From Phycisphaerae bacterium (GTDB taxonomy: Bacteria > Planctomycetota > Phycisphaerae > Phycisphaerales > SM1A02): a stretch of 7,671 nucleotides of DNA. The stretch's first letter is position 1. Every line of letters begins with the position of its first letter. This document shows positions 1 to 6,691 of this stretch, one piece after another. The notes beneath the pieces are model-generated. The model did not search any database. It was given only the letters and a program-made list of their open reading frames with translations, and was not told the origin of the DNA. The stretch covers positions 1-7,671 of the forward strand of contig VGXK01000088.1 in assembly GCA_016873355.1 (NCBI GenBank), in the 5' to 3' direction. The position numbers and the translations under genes were made by a program.

Positions 1-25
1 GCAATCGCGGCAGCATGTCGATCAC
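1..25 (-). CDS. nuoN: NADH-quinone oxidoreductase subunit N, first codons only (partial)
   Basis: Only the first eight codons are inside the window; the gene runs off the left edge. The proposed start is a GTG at 25-23 that overlaps the nuoM stop codon as GTGA. A GGAGG stands 7 bases upstream of it. The predicted beginning is MIDMLPRL, compatible with the start of NuoN's first membrane helix. The identity rests mainly on gene order, since nuoN usually follows nuoM, and on the same 4-base overlap seen at the other junctions of this operon. An ATG three codons further in (16-14) is an alternative start but lies too far from the GGAGG. Confidence 0.6.
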
Positions 26-1674
26 GGCTGCGCCTCCGAGTCCGCGCCTGGCCGCGCCGCGCCCGGGGAGGGCGCTTCCGCGCTCGTCAGCGTCTCCACC
101 ACCGGCGCCGCGTTGCGTTCCGCGTGATACCTCTCGACGGCCGCCGGATACTCCGCGATGACGATCTTGGCGCTCGGCACGATCGCGCGCAGCATCGGCG
201 AGGGCTGGAGACCGATCCACAGGCACGCAAGCGCCAGCGGCGCGAGGATGGCGATCTCGCGGAAGCCGAGATCCTTCACGGGCTCATGGCCGTGCGCTTC
301 CGGCTCGCGAAGCGGACCCCAGACCACCTTGCCGAGCATGATGAGCAGGTACATGGCGCCGAGAATCAGGCCGACCGCCGCGATCAGCGCGAACCACGGA
401 CCGAGCACGCCCGGGTATCCCGTGGCCGCGTCGTGCGACGCCGTGTACGCGCCGAACAGGCACAGGAACTCGCCGACGAATCCGTTCAGCCCCGGCAATC
501 CCACGCTCGAGAGCGTGAAGAAAACCATGAACACGGCCCAGATCGGCATGCGCTTCGCGAGCCCGCCGATCTCCTCCATGTCCTTCGAGTGGTAGCGCTC
601 GTAGATCATGCCCACGCAGAGGAAGAGCGCGCCGGTGGAGAGCCCGTGATTCACCATGTACATCACGGAGCCTTCGACGCCGATCGGATTGAACGAGAAG
701 AGGCCGAGCATGGCGAAGCCCATGTGCGCCACCGAGCTGTACGCGATGAGCTTCTTCACGTCCTTCTGCACCCAGCAGACGAGCGCCATGTTGATGATCG
801 CCATGACGCTCAACACCGCGAAGAAGGTGCAGAGCGCCACCGCGCCGTCGGGCGCCATCGGCAGCGCGATGCGATACACGCCGTAGGTGCCGAGCTTGAG
901 CAGCGTGCCCGCCAGGATCACGCTGCCCGCGGTCGGCGCCTGATCGTGCGCCAGCGGCAGCCAGGTGTGCACCGGGAAGAACGGCGTCTTCACCGCGAAC
1001 CCCGCCATGAGCGCGCCGAAGACCCAGGTGGACTGCGAATGGCTCAGCCCGAACTCGGGGTTGTTGCAGAACGCCACGAGATCGGGAATGCGGAAGCTCC
1101 ACACGCCCGTGGCGCCGTACGCCTGCACCGCGACATAGACGATCGCCGCGAGCGTGATCACCGAGCCCAGGAAGGTGAAGAGGAAGAACTTGATGCCGGC
1201 CGGCCGGCGCTCCGGTCCTCCCCAGATCGAGATCAGGAAGAACATCGGCGCCAGCGTGAACTCGTAGCCCACGTAGAAGAGGATCGCGTCGCGGCTCATG
1301 AACGCGAGCTGCATGGCGGAGAGCAGCACCAGGAACCAGCCGTAGAACTCGCGCTCGCGCGTGGTGATGCTCGAGAAGCTGCCGAGGATGGAGAGCGGCG
1401 TGAGGAAGGTGGTGAGCAGCACGAGCATCATGCTCACGCTGTCCACGCCGAGCTCGAGCGACACGCCGAAGCGGGTCATCACGCCGGCGCCCGACTCTTC
1501 CGGCCAGAAGCGGCCGCTCCGCCACTCGGGGAACTGGATCGCCCAGACCACGCTCAGCAGGAAGACGATCGACGAGGCGCCGAAGGAGATCCACTTCGCC
1601 TGCTTCTCGGGAGCCGCGATGATCGCCACCATGCCGAGCATCGGCAGCAGCAGCAGCATGTGCGGAATGGTCAT
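22..1674 (-). CDS. nuoM: NADH-quinone oxidoreductase subunit M (proton-pumping antiporter-like subunit)
   Basis: This is an inner-membrane subunit of respiratory complex I, one of the three Mrp-antiporter-like proteins that move protons when NADH electrons pass to quinone. The protein is 550 residues with about 14 hydrophobic segments. Conserved charged residues sit where the family has them: Glu138 in YEFTLAPMFFLI, Lys229 in GFAVKTPFFPVHTWLP, the block AHDQAPTAGSVILAG (242-256), Lys260, and Glu402 in LNGFVGEF. The start at ATG 1674 is supported by a GGGAGG 6 bases upstream, by the ATGA overlap with the nuoL stop, and by homology beginning there; the longer open frame upstream is out-of-frame nuoL sequence. 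The last 35 or so residues form a hydrophilic Ala/Pro/Glu-rich tail beyond the E. coli length (about 509). The tail is probably cytoplasmic and dispensable, which is inference. Confidence 0.97.
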   Translation of the reverse strand: MTIPHMLLLLPMLGMVAIIAAPEKQAKWISFGASSIVFLLSVVWAIQFPEWRSGRFWPEESGAGVMTRFGVSLELGVDSVSMMLVLLTTFLTPLSILGSFSSITTREREFYGWFLVLLSAMQLAFMSRDAILFYVGYEFTLAPMFFLISIWGGPERRPAGIKFFLFTFLGSVITLAAIVYVAVQAYGATGVWSFRIPDLVAFCNNPEFGLSHSQSTWVFGALMAGFAVKTPFFPVHTWLPLAHDQAPTAGSVILAGTLLKLGTYGVYRIALPMAPDGAVALCTFFAVLSVMAIINMALVCWVQKDVKKLIAYSSVAHMGFAMLGLFSFNPIGVEGSVMYMVNHGLSTGALFLCVGMIYERYHSKDMEEIGGLAKRMPIWAVFMVFFTLSSVGLPGLNGFVGEFLCLFGAYTASHDAATGYPGVLGPWFALIAAVGLILGAMYLLIMLGKVVWGPLREPEAHGHEPVKDLGFREIAILAPLALACLWIGLQPSPMLRAIVPSAKIVIAEYPAAVERYHAERNAAPVVETLTSAEAPSPGAARPGADSEAQP

Positions 1675-3875
1675 GCGCCGCCTCCCACGATCCACTTCCA
1701 GACGACCCACGCCAGGATCAGCGCGACCGCGCCGGCCATGGTCGCCGCGTATCCCTGAAGCGCTCCGTTGTAGAGCGGCTGAAAGAGTCGGCCCAGGAAC
1801 GACGGAACGCGGCCGATGCCGTTCACGAGCAGGCCGTCGATGAAGTGCTTGTCGAAGAAGTGGAGCAGGTGCCCGCCGACCCACATGGGCAGGCGGAAGC
1901 ACGCGTGGTAGAGCTCGTCGACGTACCACTTGTGCTCCATGGCGGTGGGCAGCCAGCGCAGCCAGCGCCGCGCCAGCATCGCGCCGCGCAGCCGATCCGC
2001 GAGTCGACGGTTGCCCAGGTGCAGCACCCACGCGATCGCGATGCCGGCGAGTCCGACGACGCTCGAGAGCACGAACATGGCGGTGTGGCCGTCCATGCCG
2101 ATCAGGTGCGGGTGCTCATGCGAGTCGGCGGGCTGCGCGCCGAGCGCGGCGCTGGAGTGCGCCATCATCGACTCGACCCAGTTCTCCTTCGTCTGTCCGC
2201 TGAGCACGAGGTAGGTGGGAAGTCCCGCGAGCACGGCGCCGATCGCCAGCACGAGCAGCACGCCGTTGATCGCAAGCCTCGGCGCGTGCGGATGGAAGGA
2301 GCCGTGGTCGTTGCCGTGCGACGCACTCGCGGAGGGCGCCCCGCGACCGTGCCCATCGGCGCCATGCAGTTCATCGCCCGGCACGAACGCAACCGGTCCC
2401 GCGCACACTCGGAACCACACCCGGAACGTGTAGTACGCCGTGAGCCCCGCGGTGGCGAGTCCCATCCACGCCAGCGCCGGCTGCGCGTGATGCGGATCGA
2501 ACATCGCCGCGGCGAGGATCGTGTCCTTCGAGAAGAAGCCGGCGCTGAAGGGGAACGCCGAAAGCCAGAGGCAGCCCACGAGCATCGTCCACGAGACGAG
2601 CGCGAACCCCGGCACGCGCCGCAGTCCCGAGAGTCGGCGCAGGTCGAGCTGCCCGGCGAAGCCGTGCATCACCGCGCCGGCGGTGAGGAAGAGCAGCGCC
2701 TTGAAGAAGGCGTGCGTGAAGGTGTGGTAGCAGGCGCCGTAGGCGGTGCCCACGCCGAGCCCGAGGAACATGTACCCGAGCTGGCTCACCGTGCTGTACG
2801 CGAAGATGCGCTTGATGTCGTACTGCGCCATGCCGATGGTGGCGGCGAGCAGTGCGGTGAGTCCGCCGATCCACGCGACGGCGGCGAGCGCATCCGGGTG
2901 CAGCAGGAAGAGCGGGAACATCCGCGCGATCAGGTAGACGCCCGCCGTCACCATCGTCGCCGCGTGGATGAGCGCGGAGACGGGCGTCGGACCTTCCATG
3001 GCGTCCGGCAGCCAGACATAGAGCGGAATCTGCGCGCTCTTGCCGAACGCCCCGAGCATGAGACAGAACGGAATGAGCGACGCGTCCCATCCGCCCGCCG
3101 GATTGCCCGCGGCTTCGATCGCCCGGAAGAGGCCGTCGTACTCGACGGTGCCGTAGTTCGTCCAGATGAGGAAGATCCCGATCGCGAGACCGAGATCGCC
3201 CACGCGATTCATGATGAACGCCTTCTTGGCGGCGGCGACCGCGCTCGGGCGCGTGTAGTAGTAGCCGATGAGCAGGTAGCTCGCGAGACCGACGCCCTCC
3301 CAGCCCAGGTAGAGCATGACGAGGTTGTCGCTCATCACGAGCGCCGCCATGGCCACGATGAAGATGCTCACGCCGAAGAAGAAGCGCGAGTATCCCTTGC
3401 CGACGTCGGACTCCATGTACTCGCTCGCGTAGAGCGCGATGAGCGTGCCGAGTCCCGTGACGAAGAGCATCCAGAAGAGCGTGAGCTCGTCGACGTAGAG
3501 GGAGAAGTGGGCGCCGAAGGCGTGCCAGTTGCCGTCGCCCCAGGCGAAGTCCATCCAGTGGAGCAGCGGGACCACCACCGGCTGCGCCGGATCGACGATG
3601 CGGTGGAGCCAGAAGGTGACGCCGAACGCCGCCGCGAACGAGAGCACCGTGACGAACGCGGGCAGCTTGTTCTTCACGCGGAAGGCGGCGCAGAGGGCGC
3701 ACGCGATCGAGGAGAGCAGCGGCAGCCAGATGATCCAGCCGGCCCACGAAAGCTCGGGCGCGGTGATCGCGGCGGGAATGTCGTGGGCGACGACCGGACC
3801 GGCGCCCGCGGGCGCGGCGTGCGTCTCCTGGGCGCCGAGCAGCACGGAGCAGAGCGAGGCGAGGGTGGCCGTCAT
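1671..3875 (-). CDS. nuoL: NADH-quinone oxidoreductase subunit L (distal proton-pumping subunit with lateral helix)
   Basis: This is the most distal antiporter-like subunit of complex I in the cytoplasmic membrane. At 734 residues it is longer than E. coli NuoL (613). Family signatures are present in order: Glu193 in GWEGVGLASYLLIG, Lys279 in FGKSAQIPLYVWLPDAM, GPTPVSALIHAATMVTAG with His304, THAFFKALLFL with Lys392, and FFSKD with Lys450-Asp451. The C-terminal section from about 645 (WYVDELYH...) to 730 matches the long lateral helix and final anchor. Two features are unusual. Residues 1-43 precede the normal first helix and look like a weak signal peptide (hydrophobic 5-14, possible cut after THA at 18-20). 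Two loops around the helix at 535-557 are histidine-rich (504-530 and 586-597). The start at ATG 3875 overlaps the nuoK stop as ATGA and has GGAG 8 bases upstream. No plausible in-frame start lies closer to the canonical first helix. Confidence 0.97.
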   Translation of the reverse strand: MTATLASLCSVLLGAQETHAAPAGAGPVVAHDIPAAITAPELSWAGWIIWLPLLSSIACALCAAFRVKNKLPAFVTVLSFAAAFGVTFWLHRIVDPAQPVVVPLLHWMDFAWGDGNWHAFGAHFSLYVDELTLFWMLFVTGLGTLIALYASEYMESDVGKGYSRFFFGVSIFIVAMAALVMSDNLVMLYLGWEGVGLASYLLIGYYYTRPSAVAAAKKAFIMNRVGDLGLAIGIFLIWTNYGTVEYDGLFRAIEAAGNPAGGWDASLIPFCLMLGAFGKSAQIPLYVWLPDAMEGPTPVSALIHAATMVTAGVYLIARMFPLFLLHPDALAAVAWIGGLTALLAATIGMAQYDIKRIFAYSTVSQLGYMFLGLGVGTAYGACYHTFTHAFFKALLFLTAGAVMHGFAGQLDLRRLSGLRRVPGFALVSWTMLVGCLWLSAFPFSAGFFSKDTILAAAMFDPHHAQPALAWMGLATAGLTAYYTFRVWFRVCAGPVAFVPGDELHGADGHGRGAPSASASHGNDHGSFHPHAPRLAINGVLLVLAIGAVLAGLPTYLVLSGQTKENWVESMMAHSSAALGAQPADSHEHPHLIGMDGHTAMFVLSSVVGLAGIAIAWVLHLGNRRLADRLRGAMLARRWLRWLPTAMEHKWYVDELYHACFRLPMWVGGHLLHFFDKHFIDGLLVNGIGRVPSFLGRLFQPLYNGALQGYAATMAGAVALILAWVVWKWIVGGGA

Positions 3876-4252
3876 TCGTGCAGCTCCGACCACGCTTCGC
3901 TGTTGAGCGTTTCGCGACGACGGAAGAGCAGCACCACGAGACCGAGCGCCAGCGCCGCTTCCGCCGCCGCCACCGTGAGCACGAAGATCACGAAGGTCTG
4001 CCCCGAGACGTCCAGGTGCATGCGCCCGAACGCCACGAACGCGAGCGCCGCCGCCTGGAACATGAGTTCGGTGCAGAGGAACATGAGGATCATGTTCCTT
4101 CGCGAGAGGAATCCCACGAGCCCGATCGCGAAGAGCAGCGCGCTCGTGAGCAGCAGCACCTTGAGCGGACCGCCGGCCATCGGCTCGAGCGCCGCCAACA
4201 GCGGAAGATCGGCGAGCGCCGGCGCCGCGAGCATCTCCGCGGCGCCGCTCAT
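3872..4252 (-). CDS. nuoK: NADH-quinone oxidoreductase subunit K
   Basis: This is a small three-helix subunit of the complex I membrane arm that forms part of the proton path near the quinone site. The 126-residue product contains the family core SRRNMILMFLCTELMFQAA and LTVAAAEAALALGL. Glu62 and Glu98 are 36 residues apart, the same spacing as the essential Glu36 and Glu72 of E. coli NuoK. The chosen ATG at 4252 overlaps the nuoJ stop as ATGA and has GGAG 8 bases upstream. It gives about 25 residues more than the usual 100-residue protein. A second ATG at 4180 would give the canonical length of 102 residues but has no clear ribosome binding site. Both starts are possible; the upstream one is favoured by signal and by operon pattern. 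The gene overlaps nuoL by 4 bases at its 3' end. Confidence 0.95.
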   Translation of the reverse strand: MSGAAEMLAAPALADLPLLAALEPMAGGPLKVLLLTSALLFAIGLVGFLSRRNMILMFLCTELMFQAAALAFVAFGRMHLDVSGQTFVIFVLTVAAAEAALALGLVVLLFRRRETLNSEAWSELHE

Positions 4253-5283
4253 GATTTCTCTCCGCTCCATCCGCTCGGGCCGGACGCTTCGGGCGGCGTC
4301 GAATCCTCGGGAGAAAGTCGTCGCATTCCCGCCGCTTCGCGCCGCTCGTCCTCCCCGAGCTCGATCTGCTTCCGCGCGAGCACGACCGCGCCGAACATGG
4401 CCATGAGCAGGATCACGCCGGCAAGCTCGAGACTCACCGGAAAGTCGGCCACGAGCGAGAAGCCGACCTCGCGCGTGTTCGTGAGCACGGAGAGATCCCT
4501 GAGCGTCACCGGCTGCTTTCCGTCGTCGGCGACGGCCACGAGCGCCTGGTAGGCGCCGTCGTCGCCGCGGCGCAGGTAGTCGCCTCCGCCGTCCCATGCG
4601 AGCGCCTCGATCGCCTTCGGCTGCACGAGCTTCGCCGCCTCGAGCACCATCCGCGGCGAGCGATTGAACGCCGCGACGCGCTCCTCTTCGGCCGTGCTCA
4701 GCGTCTTCGGCGCCGCGTTCGGCATCGGGCCCTTCGGACCGAGGAAGGTCTGCGACAGGACCATGAGCATGAAGAAGCCCACGATCACCGCCACCGCCGG
4801 CTCGCGCGGAATCCGGTCGTAGTCGTCGCGCGAGATGCGGCCCACCGACTCCTCCGGTCCCTGCTGCGCCAGCATGAGCACGAACATGTAGGTGATGAGG
4901 ATCGCGCCCGCGTAGACGATGATCAGCGCGAACGCCATGAACTCCGCCTGCATGAGCAGGAAGAGGCCGGCGGACGAGAGCACCACCAGGATGAAGTAGA
5001 GCGCCGCGAAGACCGGCCGCGGATGCGTGATCATGCGCACGGCGCCGGCGATCGCGATCGTGGCGAAGGCGATGCAGAGCGGCGCCGAGGCGGGAGGACC
5101 GTCGGGACCGCCGCCCGACTGCACCGCCAGCGCCATGAGAAGTCCCACGCCCGCCAGTCCCAGGATCGTGGCGCCCGCACGGAAGGTCAGTCGCGACGGG
5201 CGCATGAGACCGAGCAGTCCCAGCACGCACAGGACTCCCGCGACATACAGCGTGAGCGACGCGAACGAGGGTGCCTGTGGCAT
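4249..5283 (-). CDS. nuoJ: NADH-quinone oxidoreductase subunit J, enlarged form
   Basis: This is a membrane subunit of complex I and the first gene of this nuo operon. The protein is 344 residues, against 184 in E. coli. The conserved core runs from about 68 to 140: a helix ending in AVRMITHPRPVFAALYF, then EFMAFALIIVYAGAILITY, the strongly conserved NuoJ helix. A further helix spans about 162-180, and the last helix about 283-302 after SLELAGVILLMAM. Two extra predicted helices (10-27 and 36-54) precede the core. A hydrophilic loop of about 100 residues (181-282) replaces a much shorter loop, and the C-terminus is a charged tail. The start at ATG 5283 lacks a clear Shine-Dalgarno site. A TTG at 5367 would add 28 basic, non-conserved residues and also lacks one. 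From memory this enlarged form resembles Planctomycetota NuoJ; that comparison was not run. Confidence 0.92.
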   Translation of the reverse strand: MPQAPSFASLTLYVAGVLCVLGLLGLMRPSRLTFRAGATILGLAGVGLLMALAVQSGGGPDGPPASAPLCIAFATIAIAGAVRMITHPRPVFAALYFILVVLSSAGLFLLMQAEFMAFALIIVYAGAILITYMFVLMLAQQGPEESVGRISRDDYDRIPREPAVAVIVGFFMLMVLSQTFLGPKGPMPNAAPKTLSTAEEERVAAFNRSPRMVLEAAKLVQPKAIEALAWDGGGDYLRRGDDGAYQALVAVADDGKQPVTLRDLSVLTNTREVGFSLVADFPVSLELAGVILLMAMFGAVVLARKQIELGEDERREAAGMRRLSPEDSTPPEASGPSGWSGEKS

Positions 5284-5309
5284 CGGATGGAGCGAGTCGC
5301 GGCGCGGAG

Positions 5310-5330
5310 CGATCGCCCTCCTGGCGATCG
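5310..5330. repeat. Perfect inverted repeat in the nuoJ leader (8-bp arms, 5-bp centre)
   Basis: CGATCGCC (5310-5317) and GGCGATCG (5323-5330) are exact reverse complements around CTCCT. In the minus-strand transcript the centre reads AGGAG, a Shine-Dalgarno-like sequence held in a hairpin loop, but it lies 34 bases before the nuoJ ATG, too far to serve it directly. It could be an operator for a dimeric regulator or an RNA hairpin in the nuo leader. CGATCG is common in this window, so part of the symmetry may be compositional. Confidence 0.6.
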
Positions 5331-5338
5331 GATGGGGA

Positions 5339-5344
5339 AGGGTA
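5339..5344 (-). promoter_or_regulatory. Possible -10 element for the nuo operon
   Basis: On the minus strand this reads TACCCT, fitting the TANNNT pattern, and would place a transcription start near 5332 with a leader of roughly 50 bases containing the inverted repeat. No convincing -35 hexamer was seen. This is a weak call made because a promoter is expected here and the surrounding sequence is very GC-rich. Confidence 0.25.
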
Positions 5345-5404
5345 ATGGGGGGGCGCAGGACCCGCAACCGACGGCGCGGATCGCGCGGGCGCCGCCGTGA
5401 TCGT

Positions 5405-5410
5405 TAGGAT
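5405..5410 (+). promoter_or_regulatory. Candidate leaderless-type -10 element of pgsA
   Basis: TAGGAT ends exactly 6 bases before the pgsA ATG at 5417. If it is a -10 element, transcription would start at or next to the A of the start codon, giving a leaderless mRNA. No -35 match is visible 16-18 bases upstream. The same bases include AGGA at 7-base spacing from ATG, so they could instead be a weak Shine-Dalgarno site. The gene at 7628-7242 has the same layout. Confidence 0.45.
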
Positions 5411-5416
5411 TCCGCC

Positions 5417-6058
5417 ATGCAACGCGGGATCCGAGCCGCGATCCCGAACGCCATCACGATGCTTCGACTCGTCGTGGCCGCGGGATTCTTCGTGGCGCTG
5501 GCGACGGGACTCGGCGACGAGCAGTCGATCCTGCGCTGGGGCAACGCGGCGGTTTGGATGTTCGTCTTCGCCGCGATCACGGACGTGGTCGACGGCTATC
5601 TCGCACGGCGATGGAAGGTGGTGAGCACGTTCGGGCGCGTGATGGATCCGGTGGTCGACAAGGTGCTCGTCCTGGGCGCGTTCATCTTTCTCGCGGCGCC
5701 GCCGTTCGAGGCGGCGGGACCCGCGCGGCTCGTGAGCGGGCTCTCACCGTGGATGGTCGTGGTGATCCTGTCGCGCGAGCTGCTCGTGACGAGCGTGCGC
5801 GGCGTGCTCGAATCGGAAGGCATCGCGTTCGGCGCCGATCGCTGGGGCAAGATCAAGATGCTCGTCCAGTGCGTGACGGTGCCGCTCGTCCTTCTGGTCG
5901 CGGTGAATCAACTCGATGCCTCGAGCGCGTTCTGGCGGACTTGGCGGGACTCGATGGTGTGGATCACCGTGGTCGTGACGATCCTCTCGGCGGTGCCCTA
6001 CGCGGTGCGCGGGCAGCGGCTGCTGGCGACGATCGAGCGGAAGGCCGACCGCGAGTGA
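5417..6058 (+). CDS. pgsA: CDP-diacylglycerol--glycerol-3-phosphate 3-phosphatidyltransferase
   Basis: This integral-membrane enzyme of the CDP-alcohol phosphatidyltransferase family joins glycerol-3-phosphate to CDP-diacylglycerol, releasing CMP and forming phosphatidylglycerol phosphate. The 213-residue product carries the full catalytic signature DG-x2-AR-x8-G-x3-D-x3-D: Asp59-Gly60, Ala63-Arg64, Gly73, Asp77 and Asp81, with the additional metal-binding Asp56. The N-terminal IPNAITMLRLV and the later SRELLVTSVRG and WGKIKMLVQ are typical of PgsA rather than of phosphatidylserine or cardiolipin synthases. About six hydrophobic segments are present, and the length matches the family (about 180-210). 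The start at ATG 5417 is the first codon of the homologous region. It overlaps pgpA, the next enzyme of the pathway, by 4 bases, and it is transcribed away from the nuo operon. Confidence 0.94.
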   Translation: MQRGIRAAIPNAITMLRLVVAAGFFVALATGLGDEQSILRWGNAAVWMFVFAAITDVVDGYLARRWKVVSTFGRVMDPVVDKVLVLGAFIFLAAPPFEAAGPARLVSGLSPWMVVVILSRELLVTSVRGVLESEGIAFGADRWGKIKMLVQCVTVPLVLLVAVNQLDASSAFWRTWRDSMVWITVVVTILSAVPYAVRGQRLLATIERKADRE

Positions 6059-6672
6059 ACGAGCCGAAGCCGATGAGCGGGTCCGCAGCGAACGAATCGA
6101 ACGAGGGGGGCGCCCCGACCGCGAGGGCCTCGCGCGAGCCGAGCGGCCGTCTCACCGCGCTCGGTCGTCTCTCGGTGACGGCGCTGGGGCTCGGCTCTCT
6201 GCGACCCGCGCCGGGAACCTGGGGCTCGCTTCCGCCGCTGATCGCCGTGCTCGTGCTGCTGGCGCTCGGTGCACCGGAATGGCTCGTGGCGCTCATCATG
6301 TTCGTGGGCGCGGCGAAGTCGTCGATTCTCTGCCTGTGGTTCGGGCAGGCTGCGGAGGCGGAGTTCGGCCACAAGGATCCGTCGCGCGTGGTGGTGGACG
6401 AAGTGGCGGGTCAATGCGTGGCGCTGCTCTGGCTGCCGTGGTCGAAGCTCGGCGGCGAGCGCGTGCTCGGCGACCTCACCACGAGTCAGCTTGCGGTCGC
6501 CGTGGCGTGCTTCCTTCTCTTCCGGGGGTTCGACATCTGGAAGCCGCCGCCGGCGAGAGCGCTTCAGCGACTGCGGGGCGGCGCCGGAATCCTCGTCGAC
6601 GATCTCGTCGCGGGTGCCTATGCGCTCGGCGCCTCATGGCTTGCGGCGCTCGCGATCATGCGAACGGATTGA
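6055..6672 (+). CDS. pgpA: Phosphatidylglycerophosphatase A
   Basis: This membrane phosphatase removes the terminal phosphate of phosphatidylglycerol phosphate to give phosphatidylglycerol, directly after the PgsA step. With the GTG start the protein is 205 residues. All blocks of the PgpA family are present: GLGSLRPAPGTWGSLPPL (45-62), RVVVDEVAGQ with Asp115-Glu116, FRGFDIWKPPP (156-166), and GGAGILVDDLVAG with Asp182-Asp183. About 38 hydrophilic residues precede the conserved part, longer than in E. coli PgpA. The GTG at 6055 overlaps the pgsA stop as GTGA, indicating coupling. An ATG at 6073 would remove six residues but has no ribosome binding site, while AAGG lies about 10 bases before the GTG. 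The start is therefore uncertain by six codons; the identity is secure. Confidence 0.93.
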   Translation: MNEPKPMSGSAANESNEGGAPTARASREPSGRLTALGRLSVTALGLGSLRPAPGTWGSLPPLIAVLVLLALGAPEWLVALIMFVGAAKSSILCLWFGQAAEAEFGHKDPSRVVVDEVAGQCVALLWLPWSKLGGERVLGDLTTSQLAVAVACFLLFRGFDIWKPPPARALQRLRGGAGILVDDLVAGAYALGASWLAALAIMRTD

Positions 6673-6691
6673 CGAGGCCGGCATGGCGGAA

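Larger units (their letters stand above)
5284..5416. promoter_or_regulatory. Divergent intergenic region between the nuo operon and pgsA-pgpA
   Basis: This 133-bp stretch separates nuoJ (leftward) from pgsA (rightward) and must hold the start signals of both operons. It contains a perfect inverted repeat (5310-5330), a run of seven G (5347-5353), a 9-bp direct repeat ATCGGATGG (5282-5290, touching the nuoJ start codon, and 5327-5335), a possible minus-strand -10 element (5339-5344) and a possible plus-strand -10 element (5405-5410). No conserved small open frame is recognised in it. Confidence 0.75.

Noticed and set aside
284..1594. Minus-strand open frame of 436 codons within nuoM in another frame
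   Set aside because: Arg/His/Ala-rich shadow of nuoM with no recognisable motif.
124..1758. Plus-strand open frame of 544 codons opposite nuoM
   Set aside because: Same antisense composition artefact; nuoM is certain on the other strand.
1845..4406. Very long plus-strand open frame of 853 codons opposite nuoL, nuoK and part of nuoJ
   Set aside because: Its translation is dominated by Arg, Glu, His and Ala without any domain, as expected from the antisense frame of GC-rich coding DNA, and the opposite strand holds three certain genes.
180..5330. Frequent CGATCG/GCGATCGC octamers resembling the cyanobacterial HIP1 repeat
   Set aside because: They fall within codons such as GCG ATC GCG and fit GC-rich codon use; I could not show excess over expectation without counting against a background model.
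5284..5367. Extension of nuoJ to a TTG start at 5367
   Set aside because: The 28 added residues are basic and unconserved in appearance, there is no ribosome binding site, and the region contains palindromic and promoter-like elements.
5371..5398. Inverted repeat ACGGCG/CGCCGT upstream of pgsA
   Set aside because: Six-base GC-rich arms with a 16-base spacer are expected by chance in this composition.
5554..6054. Upstream extension of the pgpA frame inside pgsA
   Set aside because: It is an out-of-frame Arg-rich translation of pgsA; PgpA homology begins only after the GTGA overlap.
6669..6674. TTGACG overlapping the pgpA stop as a -35 element
   Set aside because: No -10-like hexamer lies 16-18 bases downstream; TATCCT is 32 bases away.
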